Shown piece by piece: positions 53,767 through 62,305 of a stretch of DNA of 64,000 bases. Numbering within the stretch: the stretch's first letter is position 1; the number at the start of each line of letters is the position of its first letter. The notes beneath the pieces were generated by a model. That model had not been told where the DNA came from, did not search any database, and saw only the letters and a program-made list of their open reading frames with translations. The DNA is from Mycobacterium seoulense (lineage in GTDB: Bacteria; Actinomycetota; Actinomycetes; Mycobacteriales; Mycobacteriaceae), in NCBI RefSeq assembly GCF_010731595.1, contig NZ_AP022582.1:3410001-3474000 (forward strand), written 5' to 3'. The translations under genes and the position numbers were made by a program.

Positions 53767-54761
53767 TAGCGCTTCCGCTTCCGACTGGGCTCCTTCTTGG
53801 TTCCCCCGCTCTTGCGCGCCTTCTTGCTCAGGCGCCATTCCGGGGGAAACCGGTCGTCGTTGTGTTTCACGGCTTTACCCAGACCCCGTTCGACGGCATC
53901 GCCGAGGGTGAAATCGTCGGGCCCGTCGAGCCGGACGCGGCCGCCCAGCGACTCGAAGAACCCGCTCAGCATGCTGCCCAGGTACTCGCCCTGGAACTGT
54001 TTCATGATCTCGAAGAACACCTTCTGCATGAACACCGTGTCGGTGGGACGGTTTCGTGCGCAGGCCAGCGCGTACCTGTCCACCTCCGCTTCGAGTTCTT
54101 CCCTGGGCACCACACTGTTGAGGAAGTTGCAGTCGTACATCTCCGCCGCGGTGAAAGCCCTTCCGGTGAACACCATTTCCTGAAACTTCCGGATGCCCAT
54201 CGTCTGTGCCCACCACCACATCCGCGGACCCCAGCCGTAGTAGCGGAACGACGGGTGCCCGAAGAGCGCGTCGTCGCTGGAGATCACCAGATCCGCGTCG
54301 GCCGCCTGGTAGAAATGCCAGCCGTAGCAGTAGCCCTTGGCCTCCAGGATGCTGATCTTCTTGAAGTCCTGCAGGCCCCGTATCCCCGAGTTCGGGTTGG
54401 CATACCACTGGCCCAGGGTGGCGCCATGGCGAAATGATCCCTCGGGGGGAAAGCTGACGTCCTCGTCGCCGATCCGGTACTCGGCGAGGCGGTCATGCTG
54501 ATCCGCCGAGTTCTGCGCCGCCATTTCCTCGGTGAGATCCGCACCGGAACCCAGGTCCTCACCGGCCCCGCGGACCACCAGCACCTTGACCTCGTCGTCA
54601 ATGGAGGCCCGGTGCAACAGGTCGGCGTAGCGCAGCCGCGCGCCGATGGTGGGAGCGTTGAGTTGCCCGGGCCGATCGAAGGTGATGGTGGCGATGCGGG
54701 TCTTCGGGTCCTTGTGGTACCTGATGATCTCCTCAGCCGGCGGACCGGACTTGCCGGACAT
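53766..54761 (-). CDS. Crotonase-fold protein with basic C-terminal tail
   Basis: 331-residue enoyl-CoA hydratase/isomerase superfamily member. The first oxyanion region is EDLGSGADLTEE. The usual Glu positions are not conserved (CYGWHFYQAADADLVISS, then FGHPSFRYYGWGPRMWW), so the reaction may differ from hydration. The C-terminus ends in a strongly basic tail (KKARKSGGTKKEPSRKRKR). ATG 54761 lies 2 bp after the upstream stop. Confidence 0.9.
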   Translation of the reverse strand: MSGKSGPPAEEIIRYHKDPKTRIATITFDRPGQLNAPTIGARLRYADLLHRASIDDEVKVLVVRGAGEDLGSGADLTEEMAAQNSADQHDRLAEYRIGDEDVSFPPEGSFRHGATLGQWYANPNSGIRGLQDFKKISILEAKGYCYGWHFYQAADADLVISSDDALFGHPSFRYYGWGPRMWWWAQTMGIRKFQEMVFTGRAFTAAEMYDCNFLNSVVPREELEAEVDRYALACARNRPTDTVFMQKVFFEIMKQFQGEYLGSMLSGFFESLGGRVRLDGPDDFTLGDAVERGLGKAVKHNDDRFPPEWRLSKKARKSGGTKKEPSRKRKR

Positions 54762-54763
54762 GG

Positions 54764-55882
54764 CTATTCGTGCCAGAAGGGGCTGGAGGTCAGCACCTCG
54801 GGTCCATCGGCGGAGATCAACACGGCTTCGCGTCCGAAGACGGCGCCGATACCCTGCTCCCAGACGTAGCCGGTGACCGCCAGCACCATGCCCGGCTCCA
54901 ACCGTTCCTGTGCCGCGGTCGCGGGCAGATGCTTGGAGATCACGGGCGGGTCGAAGCCCATGCCCAGGCCGCGGGCCACCGGCATCGGCGGCGCCGCTTC
55001 CCCCGCGGCCTGGTAGGCACCCAGCAATTCGCCGGCCCCCGCCCCGGGCCGGCACGCGGCTAGCAGCTTGTCCCACAGTCGTTCCCAGCGGCGATACAGG
55101 GCGGCCGCGCCGCGCGACTCGCCCGCCGGCCAGGTGCGCCCGACCTCACCGACGTAGCCACCGGCGAGCACCCCGGCCGAGAACGCGACCAGATCGCCGT
55201 CTTTCACCCGTCCCTCACCATCCGCCCGCCGCCACGGATGATCGGGTGAGGTCACCCACGCCACATCCTGGTTCGACGGGGTGCTCACCCCGCCGGCGGC
55301 GACGGCCTCCAGCAGGGCACCGGCCAGCGCCTGCTCGCTCACTCCGGGCCGCAATTCGGACACGGCGGCGGCCAAACCCTTTTCGGCCACCGAGATCGCG
55401 TCGCGCAACGCCACCACTTCTTCGGCCGTTTTGATGCGCCGTGCGGCGCGCATCGCCAGTTCGCCGTCCACGAGTTCCGCATGGGGGAACGCTGTCGGTA
55501 GCAGCTGGGCGAAAACCGGTGATATCGCATCGGTTCCGACGCGGCGGGCGGTCGCGGCGCCGTCGATGCGCTGCAGCGCCGACATGGTGTTCATGGGATT
55601 CCACGAGATGCCGTAGAGGTTCTCGTGTGGAATGTCGTCGGGGACACCTTCATCCCACGTGCTGAGCAGGTGAATAGCGCCGGTGGCGCGCACGAGCACA
55701 CACGTCGGACCGAACGGCCGAGTGCCGGCGACCCACAATTGCGGTGCGCCCGTGACGTAGCGGACGTTGGCTTGGCGGCCGAGGACCAGGACGTCGAGGT
55801 CGTGCGCCGCCATCTGATCCAGCACCCGATGACGGCGGCCCGAGCGCAGCGCGCGGTCGTCAGGGCAAACTTCAACTGACAT
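54764..55882 (-). CDS. M24 (pita-bread) fold protein with lost metal ligands
   Basis: 372-residue homologue of the next upstream M24 protein. Aligned with it, the five metal ligands become Ser235 (for Asp266), Glu246 (Asp277), Leu306 (His341), Thr337 (Glu376) and Glu352 (Glu390, kept). It therefore should not bind two metals. ATG 55882 overlaps the upstream stop by 11 bp; an ATG at 55900 is an alternative. It may be a regulatory or structural partner of the active protein, or a metal-independent enzyme. Confidence 0.87.
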   Translation of the reverse strand: MSVEVCPDDRALRSGRRHRVLDQMAAHDLDVLVLGRQANVRYVTGAPQLWVAGTRPFGPTCVLVRATGAIHLLSTWDEGVPDDIPHENLYGISWNPMNTMSALQRIDGAATARRVGTDAISPVFAQLLPTAFPHAELVDGELAMRAARRIKTAEEVVALRDAISVAEKGLAAAVSELRPGVSEQALAGALLEAVAAGGVSTPSNQDVAWVTSPDHPWRRADGEGRVKDGDLVAFSAGVLAGGYVGEVGRTWPAGESRGAAALYRRWERLWDKLLAACRPGAGAGELLGAYQAAGEAAPPMPVARGLGMGFDPPVISKHLPATAAQERLEPGMVLAVTGYVWEQGIGAVFGREAVLISADGPEVLTSSPFWHE

Positions 55883-57122
55883 GGGAGCCATAGGGGTCAT
55901 AGGGGTAGTCGGTCAATCGGATCCAGCCTTCCTCGGTGATCACCAGGACTTCCTCGCTCCGGTAGCCGCCGGTGCCGTCCTCCCACACCACGGGCTCCAA
56001 GACCAAGACCATGCCGGCTTGGAGAACGAAGTTCTCGTCGAAGTCCTGGCCCAGATCTGTTCCGATCATGGGCATTTCGGCCGCGTTCACGCCGATGCCA
56101 TGGCCCAGGTAGAAGTGCGGCAGCCAGGGCTTGCTGCCGCCGTTGGCGTTGGTGGCGGCCCGCCCCAGGTCGGCGGCCGTGGCGCCGGCCTTGGCGACGC
56201 CCAGGACGGCGGACATGATCTCGAACCATTTGTCGAACTGCGCCCGCTGACGCGGCGACGGATCCCGGCCGACGATCCAGGTGCGTCCGAAATCCGAGCA
56301 GTAACCGTGGTAGGTGATGCTGACGTCGGTCCACAGCACGTCGCCTTCGGCCAGTTCGCGCTCGGTGCTCAGCAGGGGCAACGCCAGGTCGCCGTGCGTG
56401 GTCCACACACCGTCGGCCTTGGTCTGCGGCATCACCTGCCAGATCGGCTCGAGCATGCTGGCCGTGGCACCCAACTCGAACGCGCGCCGCAAAAAGCTTG
56501 CGGACAGGTCGACCTGACGGATCCCCGGGGCCAACCGCTTCTGGACCTCGACCATAGCCTCGTCGGTGATCCGGATCGCGGTGCGCATGCACGATAGTTC
56601 GTCCGGTGTCTTGACCGCCTTGGCGGCGCTGACCACGGCCGCAGCGTCGACGGGCCCACCCTTGGGGAACAACGACTTTGCGGCGCGCGACATGGCGCCG
56701 GTGCACTCGTCGACCGCGATCACCGCCTCGGCCGGAATGAGCTCCGCCAGCAGGCGCGCGAAATCTTGTACGCCCTCGTCGAACTCGAGATACACCGGCC
56801 CGTGCACATGATCGGCGGGCAGGCCCGACTCCTGGGCGGCGCCCTCGCGAAACGGCAGGAACAAATGCGGCGACTCGTCTCCGGCGAGCACCACGGCCAC
56901 CGGCCGCTCCACGTAGGACAGACCCGCATCACCCAACGGCCAACTGGTGCCGGTGGCATAGACCACCGCGCTGTTGCCCAGCAGGATCATTGCGTCGACG
57001 CCGCGTTCGGCCATCGCCGCACGCAGCCGCGTACCGGTCTCCCGGCGCATGCGCCCCAGGTCGGGCGTCTCGGGGATCACCAGGCTGCTGGTGCCCGCGC
57101 CCGCTTGCGCGAACGTTGTCAT
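55872..57122 (-). CDS. M24 family metallopeptidase (Xaa-Pro/creatinase-like)
   Basis: 416-residue two-domain M24 protein. Metal ligands Asp266 (LWTDVSITYHG), Asp277 (CSDFGRTW), His341 (YLGHGIG), Glu376 (VLEPVVW) and Glu390 (YRSEEVL) are all present. The N-terminal domain is of the creatinase/prolidase type. The substrate may be a C-N amide rather than a peptide. It follows the amidohydrolase by 10 bp and overlaps a degenerate sister gene. Confidence 0.92.
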   Translation of the reverse strand: MTTFAQAGAGTSSLVIPETPDLGRMRRETGTRLRAAMAERGVDAMILLGNSAVVYATGTSWPLGDAGLSYVERPVAVVLAGDESPHLFLPFREGAAQESGLPADHVHGPVYLEFDEGVQDFARLLAELIPAEAVIAVDECTGAMSRAAKSLFPKGGPVDAAAVVSAAKAVKTPDELSCMRTAIRITDEAMVEVQKRLAPGIRQVDLSASFLRRAFELGATASMLEPIWQVMPQTKADGVWTTHGDLALPLLSTERELAEGDVLWTDVSITYHGYCSDFGRTWIVGRDPSPRQRAQFDKWFEIMSAVLGVAKAGATAADLGRAATNANGGSKPWLPHFYLGHGIGVNAAEMPMIGTDLGQDFDENFVLQAGMVLVLEPVVWEDGTGGYRSEEVLVITEEGWIRLTDYPYDPYGSHVS

Positions 57123-57132
57123 CGGCCCGCCC

Positions 57133-58305
57133 CTACAGGCCCAGGAACTTCGTGACGTTGCCGCTCACGATTTTCGCGGCGTCCGCGGGACCGACCGCGT
57201 CGACGACGGCGGCGAGTGACTTTTCCGAGTAGCCGTAGGTGCTTTCGTTGTGCGGGTAATCACTGGACCACATGACCTTGTCCACCCCGATCTTGTCGAT
57301 CAACTGCAGGCCGAGCGGGTCGACCATGAACGACGCGCTCATGTGGGTGTCCCAGTAGTACCGCACGTCGTGCTCTAGCGGCCGGTTGAACATGTGCTGG
57401 TAGGAGGCGACCAGGTGCTCGGCGTCCTGCAGCGCCCACGGCACCCAGGCGATGCCGCCCTCGAACCAGCCGAGGCGCAGCGCCGGGTGCCGATCAAGGA
57501 TGCCGCCGAAGATGTACTTGGCGAACGTTTCCCGGAACCCGTCGATGTTGATCATCATGCCGACCACCACGCTGTTGAACTCAGTCGGGCTTTTCGGGGG
57601 GGTCTCCCCGATGTGGTGGGTGATCGGAAGTCCTGCGGCCTCGATCTCGTCCCAGACGGCATTCATCGACGTGCTCGAATAGTCGATCGGGTTACCCTCA
57701 TCGTCCTTGCCGGGATTCAGCGGTAGGAGGAACGTCTTGAGCCCCAACGATTTCAGCTCTTCGAGCGTTTTCCTGGTGCCCTGCGGCTCCCACCAGTTGA
57801 TCAGCCCGGCGCCGTAGAAATGACCGTTCGAGCGTTCCTGGAGTTCCGCGATGTATTCGTTGTAGATGCGGAAGGCCAGCTCGCGCAGGTTCTTGTCCGG
57901 GTAGTGGAACAGCGCCAAAATCGCATTGGGGAAAGCCAATTCTTTATCGACGCCGTCGTCATGCAGTTCCTGAATGCGGGCCTCGATGTTGGTGCTCGCC
58001 GCGCCGGGCAGGTCGTCGTACTGCATCAGGACCGCGCTGAAGTCCCCCGGCAGGAACGATTGGCCCTTGCGGCCGACCTGGTAGGCGCCGTCCTCGTACC
58101 AGATCCGCGGCGCCTTGTCTTTGAGGTCATCCGGAAAGCGTTGGTAGAAAATGTCGTCCGCCAGCGAGATGTGGTTGTCGGCGGAGAACACCACGGTCCC
58201 CGCCGGCAGGCCGACATCGGCGCCGGAGGCGTGACCCCGGCGATCCTTGGGGGCGCCGAAGCCTCCGGGCGGGTAAAGCGAAACGGTGCTTGTTCGAGTC
58301 GTCAT
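57133..58305 (-). CDS. Amidohydrolase-2 family metal-dependent hydrolase
   Basis: 390-residue COG2159-type protein. Motifs: VFSADNHISLADDIF, ITHHIGETPP, LGWFEGGIAWVPW and WSSDYPHNESTYGYS with the metal Asp. ATG 58305 gives better spacing (6 bases) from GGAGGG than ATG 58308. Fourth gene of the operon, 47 bp after the P450. Confidence 0.92.
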   Translation of the reverse strand: MTTRTSTVSLYPPGGFGAPKDRRGHASGADVGLPAGTVVFSADNHISLADDIFYQRFPDDLKDKAPRIWYEDGAYQVGRKGQSFLPGDFSAVLMQYDDLPGAASTNIEARIQELHDDGVDKELAFPNAILALFHYPDKNLRELAFRIYNEYIAELQERSNGHFYGAGLINWWEPQGTRKTLEELKSLGLKTFLLPLNPGKDDEGNPIDYSSTSMNAVWDEIEAAGLPITHHIGETPPKSPTEFNSVVVGMMINIDGFRETFAKYIFGGILDRHPALRLGWFEGGIAWVPWALQDAEHLVASYQHMFNRPLEHDVRYYWDTHMSASFMVDPLGLQLIDKIGVDKVMWSSDYPHNESTYGYSEKSLAAVVDAVGPADAAKIVSGNVTKFLGL

Positions 58306-58352
58306 CATTGACCCTCCATTCGGATCGGCATTGGGATGTTGCGTCCCGGGGG

Positions 58353-59600
58353 CTACCAGGTCACCGGAAGTTCGTAGACGCCGTAGGCAAGTCGGTCGTC
58401 TTTGAAGGGCACATCCTCGGCGGGGATGGCCAGTTCGAGCGTGGGGATACGGCGAAACAGGGTGCGGTAGACGATCTGAAGCTCGGCGCGGGCGAGCTGC
58501 TGCCCCACGCACTGGTGCCGGCCGTAGCCGAAGGCGACGTTGCGGTCGGCCCCGGAGCGGTGCAGGTACAGGCGTTCTGGTTCGGGGAAGGCGTGCGGAT
58601 CCCAGTTGGCCGGGGCCAGATCGATGATGATGCCCTCGCCGGCGCGAATGGTCTCCCCGGCGATGTGGATGTCTTCGAGCGCGACGCGGCGCTGCCCGTT
58701 CTGAATGATGCTCAGGTAACGCAACAGTTCCTCGACGGCGCTGGCGATGACCTTGGGGTCTTCGGCGTCGCGGATGACGGCCAACTGGTCCGGGTTCATC
58801 AGCAGGGCGAGCACCCCGAGGCCGATCATGTTCGACGTGGTCTCGTGCCCGGCGATCAGCAGGCCGGTGCCCAACTGGGCCGCTTCTTTCACGCTGAGTT
58901 CGCCGGCCTTGACCCGCTCGGCGAGGTCGGAAACCGCGTCCTCCGCCGGGTTCTCCATTTTCGCCTCGACCAGCTGCGCGAGGTACTTGTTGAGGCTCAT
59001 GGCGCCTTTGACGGTGTCTTCGCCCGTCGCGTACCGCGCCAGTCCGACGTTGGCGTGGTGCTGGAACATGTCCGCGTCCTCGTACGGCACCCCGAGCAGC
59101 TGGCTGATCACCAGCGACGGAACCGGCAATGCCAACGCGGTGACCACGTCGGCGGGCCGGGGTCCGGCCAGCATCGCGTCGATGTGATCGTCGGTGATCC
59201 GCTGGATGGTCGGGCGCAGCCCCTCGACGCGCTTGAACGTGAAGGGTTTCGACAACATCCGCCGGAACCTGGTGTGCTCTTCCCCGTCGGCGGTGAAGAC
59301 CGACCGTGGGCGCTTGTGCACCGTGGACAACATGCCCTCGTTCCAGTGCGGAAACCCCGGCAGCCGGTCGTCGACGCTGACCCGCGAATCCGAGAACAGT
59401 TCCCGCACTTGCTCGTAGCCCGTGATGAGCCACGGGGTGCTGCCGTCCCAGATCCGGACTCTGGACAACGGCCGGGCTTGGGCCAGCGCCATGACACCAG
59501 GTGGTGGAGCGAAGGGGCAGCCCGCCTGCCTCGGCATCGGATAGTCCGGGATCTCGGCGGCCGCCTCGGTCGCAGCGCTGTTCGTCATCGTCTCTGACAT
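58353..59600 (-). CDS. Cytochrome P450 (CYP105-like)
   Basis: 415-residue P450. N-terminal CPFAPPPG, I-helix LLIAGHETTSNM, ExxR EELLRYLSII and heme loop VAFGYGRHQCVG with Cys364. The overall pattern resembles the actinobacterial CYP105 group. It follows its ferredoxin by one base. Substrate unknown. Confidence 0.94.
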   Translation of the reverse strand: MSETMTNSAATEAAAEIPDYPMPRQAGCPFAPPPGVMALAQARPLSRVRIWDGSTPWLITGYEQVRELFSDSRVSVDDRLPGFPHWNEGMLSTVHKRPRSVFTADGEEHTRFRRMLSKPFTFKRVEGLRPTIQRITDDHIDAMLAGPRPADVVTALALPVPSLVISQLLGVPYEDADMFQHHANVGLARYATGEDTVKGAMSLNKYLAQLVEAKMENPAEDAVSDLAERVKAGELSVKEAAQLGTGLLIAGHETTSNMIGLGVLALLMNPDQLAVIRDAEDPKVIASAVEELLRYLSIIQNGQRRVALEDIHIAGETIRAGEGIIIDLAPANWDPHAFPEPERLYLHRSGADRNVAFGYGRHQCVGQQLARAELQIVYRTLFRRIPTLELAIPAEDVPFKDDRLAYGVYELPVTW

Positions 59601-59601
59601 G

Positions 59602-59796
59602 TCATTCCTCGATGTGAATGGCCAGCGCGGGGCACGCCGCGGCCGCTCGCCGCGCGCCCTCGACCTGCTCGGCGGACGGATTGGGGTTCAGCAGAACGAC
59701 GACGCCGTCGTCGTCGCGTTGGTCGAACACGTCCGGGGCATTCAAAACGCAGTTCCCCGACGAGGCGCATACGTCTTGGTCGACAGTCACTTTCAT
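59602..59796 (-). CDS. Ferredoxin, partner of the CYP105-like P450
   Basis: 64-residue ferredoxin beginning MKVTVDQDVC. Three cluster Cys: 10 and 16 (CASSGNC) and one in AACPALA, the [3Fe-4S] pattern with Ser in the central position. ATG 59796 is 11 bp downstream of the TetR stop, so it is likely in the TetR transcript. Confidence 0.93.
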   Translation of the reverse strand: MKVTVDQDVCASSGNCVLNAPDVFDQRDDDGVVVLLNPNPSAEQVEGARRAAAACPALAIHIEE

Positions 59797-59807
59797 CTGC
59801 AGACCTT

Positions 59808-60485
59808 TCACTCGTACGGCGTCACGGGCGCCAGCCACAGGCCCACGATGGCGTCGATGAGACCCGATGCGGCGGCCCGCCAGGACCGCTGCAGCGGCGA
59901 GGCACCGGCGGCAAGCGCACGCTCCCGGTCGGCGCAGGTATGCATCAACAGATTGCGGGCCATGATGTTTCGTTCGAAGTGGACGTCGGCGGGCAGGTCC
60001 GGCAGGCACCGGTTGATGCCGTCGACCACCTGGACCAGGGAGGGCGAGCTCAGAGCGCCCTTGACGATGATGTTGTAGTACGCGGGATCGGTCATCGCCT
60101 GCGCCGCGAACCGCGCGTACCAGGTGGGATTGCCGAGCTCGTCGAGGTGATCGGTGAGCGGCCGCACCAGACAGGCCACCCAGTCCCGCATCTCCGTGGA
60201 ACCACCCGATTCGAGTAGCTCGGCCACCATCCGCTCGCGCAGCTGCTCGACCGGCCTGCGGTGCTTGTGTTCGATCGCGCGCACCAGGTCGGCCTTCGTG
60301 CCGAAGTGGTAGCCCACCGCGGCGTTATTGCCTTGGCCCGCCGCCTCACTCACCTGGCGATTCGATACGGCGAACATGCCGTGCTCGGCGTACAGCCGCT
60401 CGGCCGCCACCAAGATCGCTTCCTGGGTGGAACTGGCCCGCTCGGTGCGTACGGTCCGGCCGATGGTGGTCACCCGGCTAGTCAA
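59808..60485 (-). CDS. TetR family transcriptional regulator
   Basis: 225-residue TetR heading a nine-gene operon. HTH: AILVAAERLYAEHGMFAVSN, then QVSEAAGQGNNAAVGYHFGTKADLV. Start placed at TTG 60485, with AAGGGGG 5 bases upstream; GTG 60473 is an alternative. A longer frame from 60617 would run through the operator and is unlikely. Operators at 60500-60521 and 62185-62206 point to autoregulation and control of the SDR at 61339. Confidence 0.9.
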   Translation of the reverse strand: MTSRVTTIGRTVRTERASSTQEAILVAAERLYAEHGMFAVSNRQVSEAAGQGNNAAVGYHFGTKADLVRAIEHKHRRPVEQLRERMVAELLESGGSTEMRDWVACLVRPLTDHLDELGNPTWYARFAAQAMTDPAYYNIIVKGALSSPSLVQVVDGINRCLPDLPADVHFERNIMARNLLMHTCADRERALAAGASPLQRSWRAAASGLIDAIVGLWLAPVTPYE

Positions 60486-60499
60486 CCGCGCCCCCTTGA

Positions 60500-60521
60500 T
60501 TAAGTCAAGCGATTGATTTAA
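60500..60521. promoter_or_regulatory. TetR operator TTAAGTCAA-N4-TTGATTTAA
   Basis: 22-bp site with 9-bp arms (8 of 9 palindromic), 15-36 bp upstream of the TetR start. The same arms recur at 62185-62206. Confidence 0.75.
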
Positions 60522-60683
60522 ATCGGCGCCGCGGAGTCCGGCGACCTTCGCTTCGATGCCGGATAGCGGGCGACGGGTGACAAAGGGCCCTCGTCCGGAT
60601 CGGCCCCGCTGGGTCACGATGGCTTCTTGCGCGGCGACGACGTGGCGGTGTCGAGGCGGTGAACCATCGGTTGGGGGGTAGTT

Positions 60684-61328
60684 ATGTTGTCAGCCAGCCG
60701 GGTCTCGGCGATCGAGGATTCGGCGTGGTTTCAGTCGAAGTGGGCGCCATACCTGGTGTCCGATGCGGACATGCGGATCCGTGCGGTGAACGCGGCCTGC
60801 GAACGCGTGTCGGGGCACCCGCGGGACAGCCTGCTCGGGCGCCCACTGTTCGACGCCTTTCCGGATAACCCGGCCGATCCGGAAGCCGACGGCGTGGCCA
60901 ACGTCTCGGCGTCACTCGAGTTGGTCTTTCGCCGCGGGGTCCGGCATTGGCTGGGCGTGCAGCGCTACGACATTCCTGACCGACGGAATCCCGGCGAGTT
61001 CGTCTACAGAGTCTGGACGCCGACGAATTCGCCGCTCAAAGACGGCAAGAAGACGGTCGCCGTGCTGCAGCACGCCCAGGACGTCACCCGCGTCGTACCG
61101 CCGACACCCGCGGAGCGCGCGTATCCCAAACTGTTCGAGTTGAGGAGGGCGGCCGAGGCGCTGGGGCGCCAGTTCCCCGACCTGCCCTACGAGGCGGTGC
61201 TGAGCGTGCTGACACATTCCCACAGCGTGATCGTGGAAAGCGCTGGCATCGAAGACCTTACGCGCGCCGAGGCGCTGGCCAAGCTGCGGCTGGAAACCCA
61301 TGCGGGACATGCCGCGGAAGGGCCCTGA
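60684..61328 (+). CDS. PAS-domain protein with C-terminal three-helix bundle
   Basis: 214-residue cytosolic sensor-like protein. Residues 15-135 form a PAS fold (WAPYLVSDADMRIRAVNAAC, LLGRPLFDAFPDN, VLQHAQDVTRV). The C-terminus (YPKLFELRRAAEALGRQFPD and PYEAVLSVLTHSHSVIVES) fits a three-helix dimerisation bundle seen with actinobacterial PAS proteins. No kinase, GGDEF or DNA-binding domain. ATG 60684 follows GGGGGG. Divergent from TetR; it may sense a small molecule or redox state. Confidence 0.85.
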   Translation: MLSASRVSAIEDSAWFQSKWAPYLVSDADMRIRAVNAACERVSGHPRDSLLGRPLFDAFPDNPADPEADGVANVSASLELVFRRGVRHWLGVQRYDIPDRRNPGEFVYRVWTPTNSPLKDGKKTVAVLQHAQDVTRVVPPTPAERAYPKLFELRRAAEALGRQFPDLPYEAVLSVLTHSHSVIVESAGIEDLTRAEALAKLRLETHAGHAAEGP

Positions 61329-61338
61329 CGCCGGCTCC

Positions 61339-62157
61339 TTAATCGCTCTTGCGCGACTCGTTGCGGGGTCGGATCACCTTGCCGGCGGACGTCCCCCCGT
61401 CGACCGGCAGCACGGCCCCGGTCACATACCGTGACCTATCGGTGGCGAAGTACAACGCCGCCTCGGCGACGTCGTCGGGCGTGCCCTCCCGCTTCAGTGG
61501 CCGGTCGTCACGCATCCCCTGGCGAATCCGCGCCTCGAACCGCGCCAGCTCGTCAGGGTCGACGTCAACAGCCGACGACGCCAAGATCGGAGTCGGAATG
61601 CTGCCCGGCGCAATGGCGTTGACCCGGATTTCGTAGCGCGCCAGCTCAATTGCGGCGGATTTGGTGAACTGGATGACCGCCGCTTTCGATGCCCGGTAGA
61701 CCATCACCCCGCCGCCGGCCTGGATCCCGCCGATCGACGTCAGGTTGATGATCGATCCCCCGCCGCATTCGGCCATGTGGCGGGCGGCGTCTCGGGTACC
61801 GGCCATCACACCCAGCACGTTGACGCCCATCACCCGGTGGAAATCGGCAAGGTCGTCGTCGAGCAGTCGCCGCAGCGGGCTGGAAATTCCGGCGTTGTTC
61901 ACCATGACGTGCAGGCGGCCGAATTTCTCGACGGTGGTCTCGACCAGCGCCCCGACCTGTGCGGGATCGGACACGTCCGTCTGGCAGAACAGGGCGGCTG
62001 CGCCCATTGTGGCGGCCAGCTCCTCGCCCCGGTCCGTCTCGACGTCGGCGATGACGACCCGCGACCCCTCGGCCACGAACCGTTCCACTATCCCGCGACC
62101 GATGCCGGACGCCCCGCCGGTGACGATGGCAACCTTGCCATCCAATTCGTTGACCAC
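61339..62157 (-). CDS. Short-chain dehydrogenase/reductase
   Basis: 272-residue classical SDR. Motifs: VTGGASGIGRGIVERF, NNAGISSP, LTSIGG, YRASKAAVIQF, and a C-terminus VTGAVLPVDGGTSAGKV. GTG 62157 without a clear ribosome site. A 22-bp TetR-type operator lies 28-49 bp upstream, linking this gene to the 60-kb TetR. Convergent with the PAS gene by 10 bp. Confidence 0.92.
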   Translation of the reverse strand: MVNELDGKVAIVTGGASGIGRGIVERFVAEGSRVVIADVETDRGEELAATMGAAALFCQTDVSDPAQVGALVETTVEKFGRLHVMVNNAGISSPLRRLLDDDLADFHRVMGVNVLGVMAGTRDAARHMAECGGGSIINLTSIGGIQAGGGVMVYRASKAAVIQFTKSAAIELARYEIRVNAIAPGSIPTPILASSAVDVDPDELARFEARIRQGMRDDRPLKREGTPDDVAEAALYFATDRSRYVTGAVLPVDGGTSAGKVIRPRNESRKSD

Positions 62158-62184
62158 CCGACGAGTTAATCCGCGCCGACCGGG

Positions 62185-62206
62185 TTAAGTCAAGCAGTTG
62201 ATTTAA
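62185..62206. promoter_or_regulatory. TetR operator TTAAGTCAA-N4-TTGATTTAA
   Basis: Arms identical to the site at 60500, spacer AGC-type GCAG. It lies in the divergent gap between the SDR (62157, minus) and the NmrA-like gene (62306, plus), so it could control both. Confidence 0.72.
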
Positions 62207-62305
62207 GCCGCCGGAGCGGATCGGTACGGCCCTAGGGTTCCCCTCGCGCGGCCCGCAGGCCATGCTGGGAGGGCCAGTTCATCGAGACACTCGGGAGGAT
62301 TTCTC

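Noticed and set aside
60486..60617. Longer N-terminus for the 60-kb TetR
   Set aside because: The added part would overlap the operator and has no TetR similarity; a start with a ribosome site exists at 60485.
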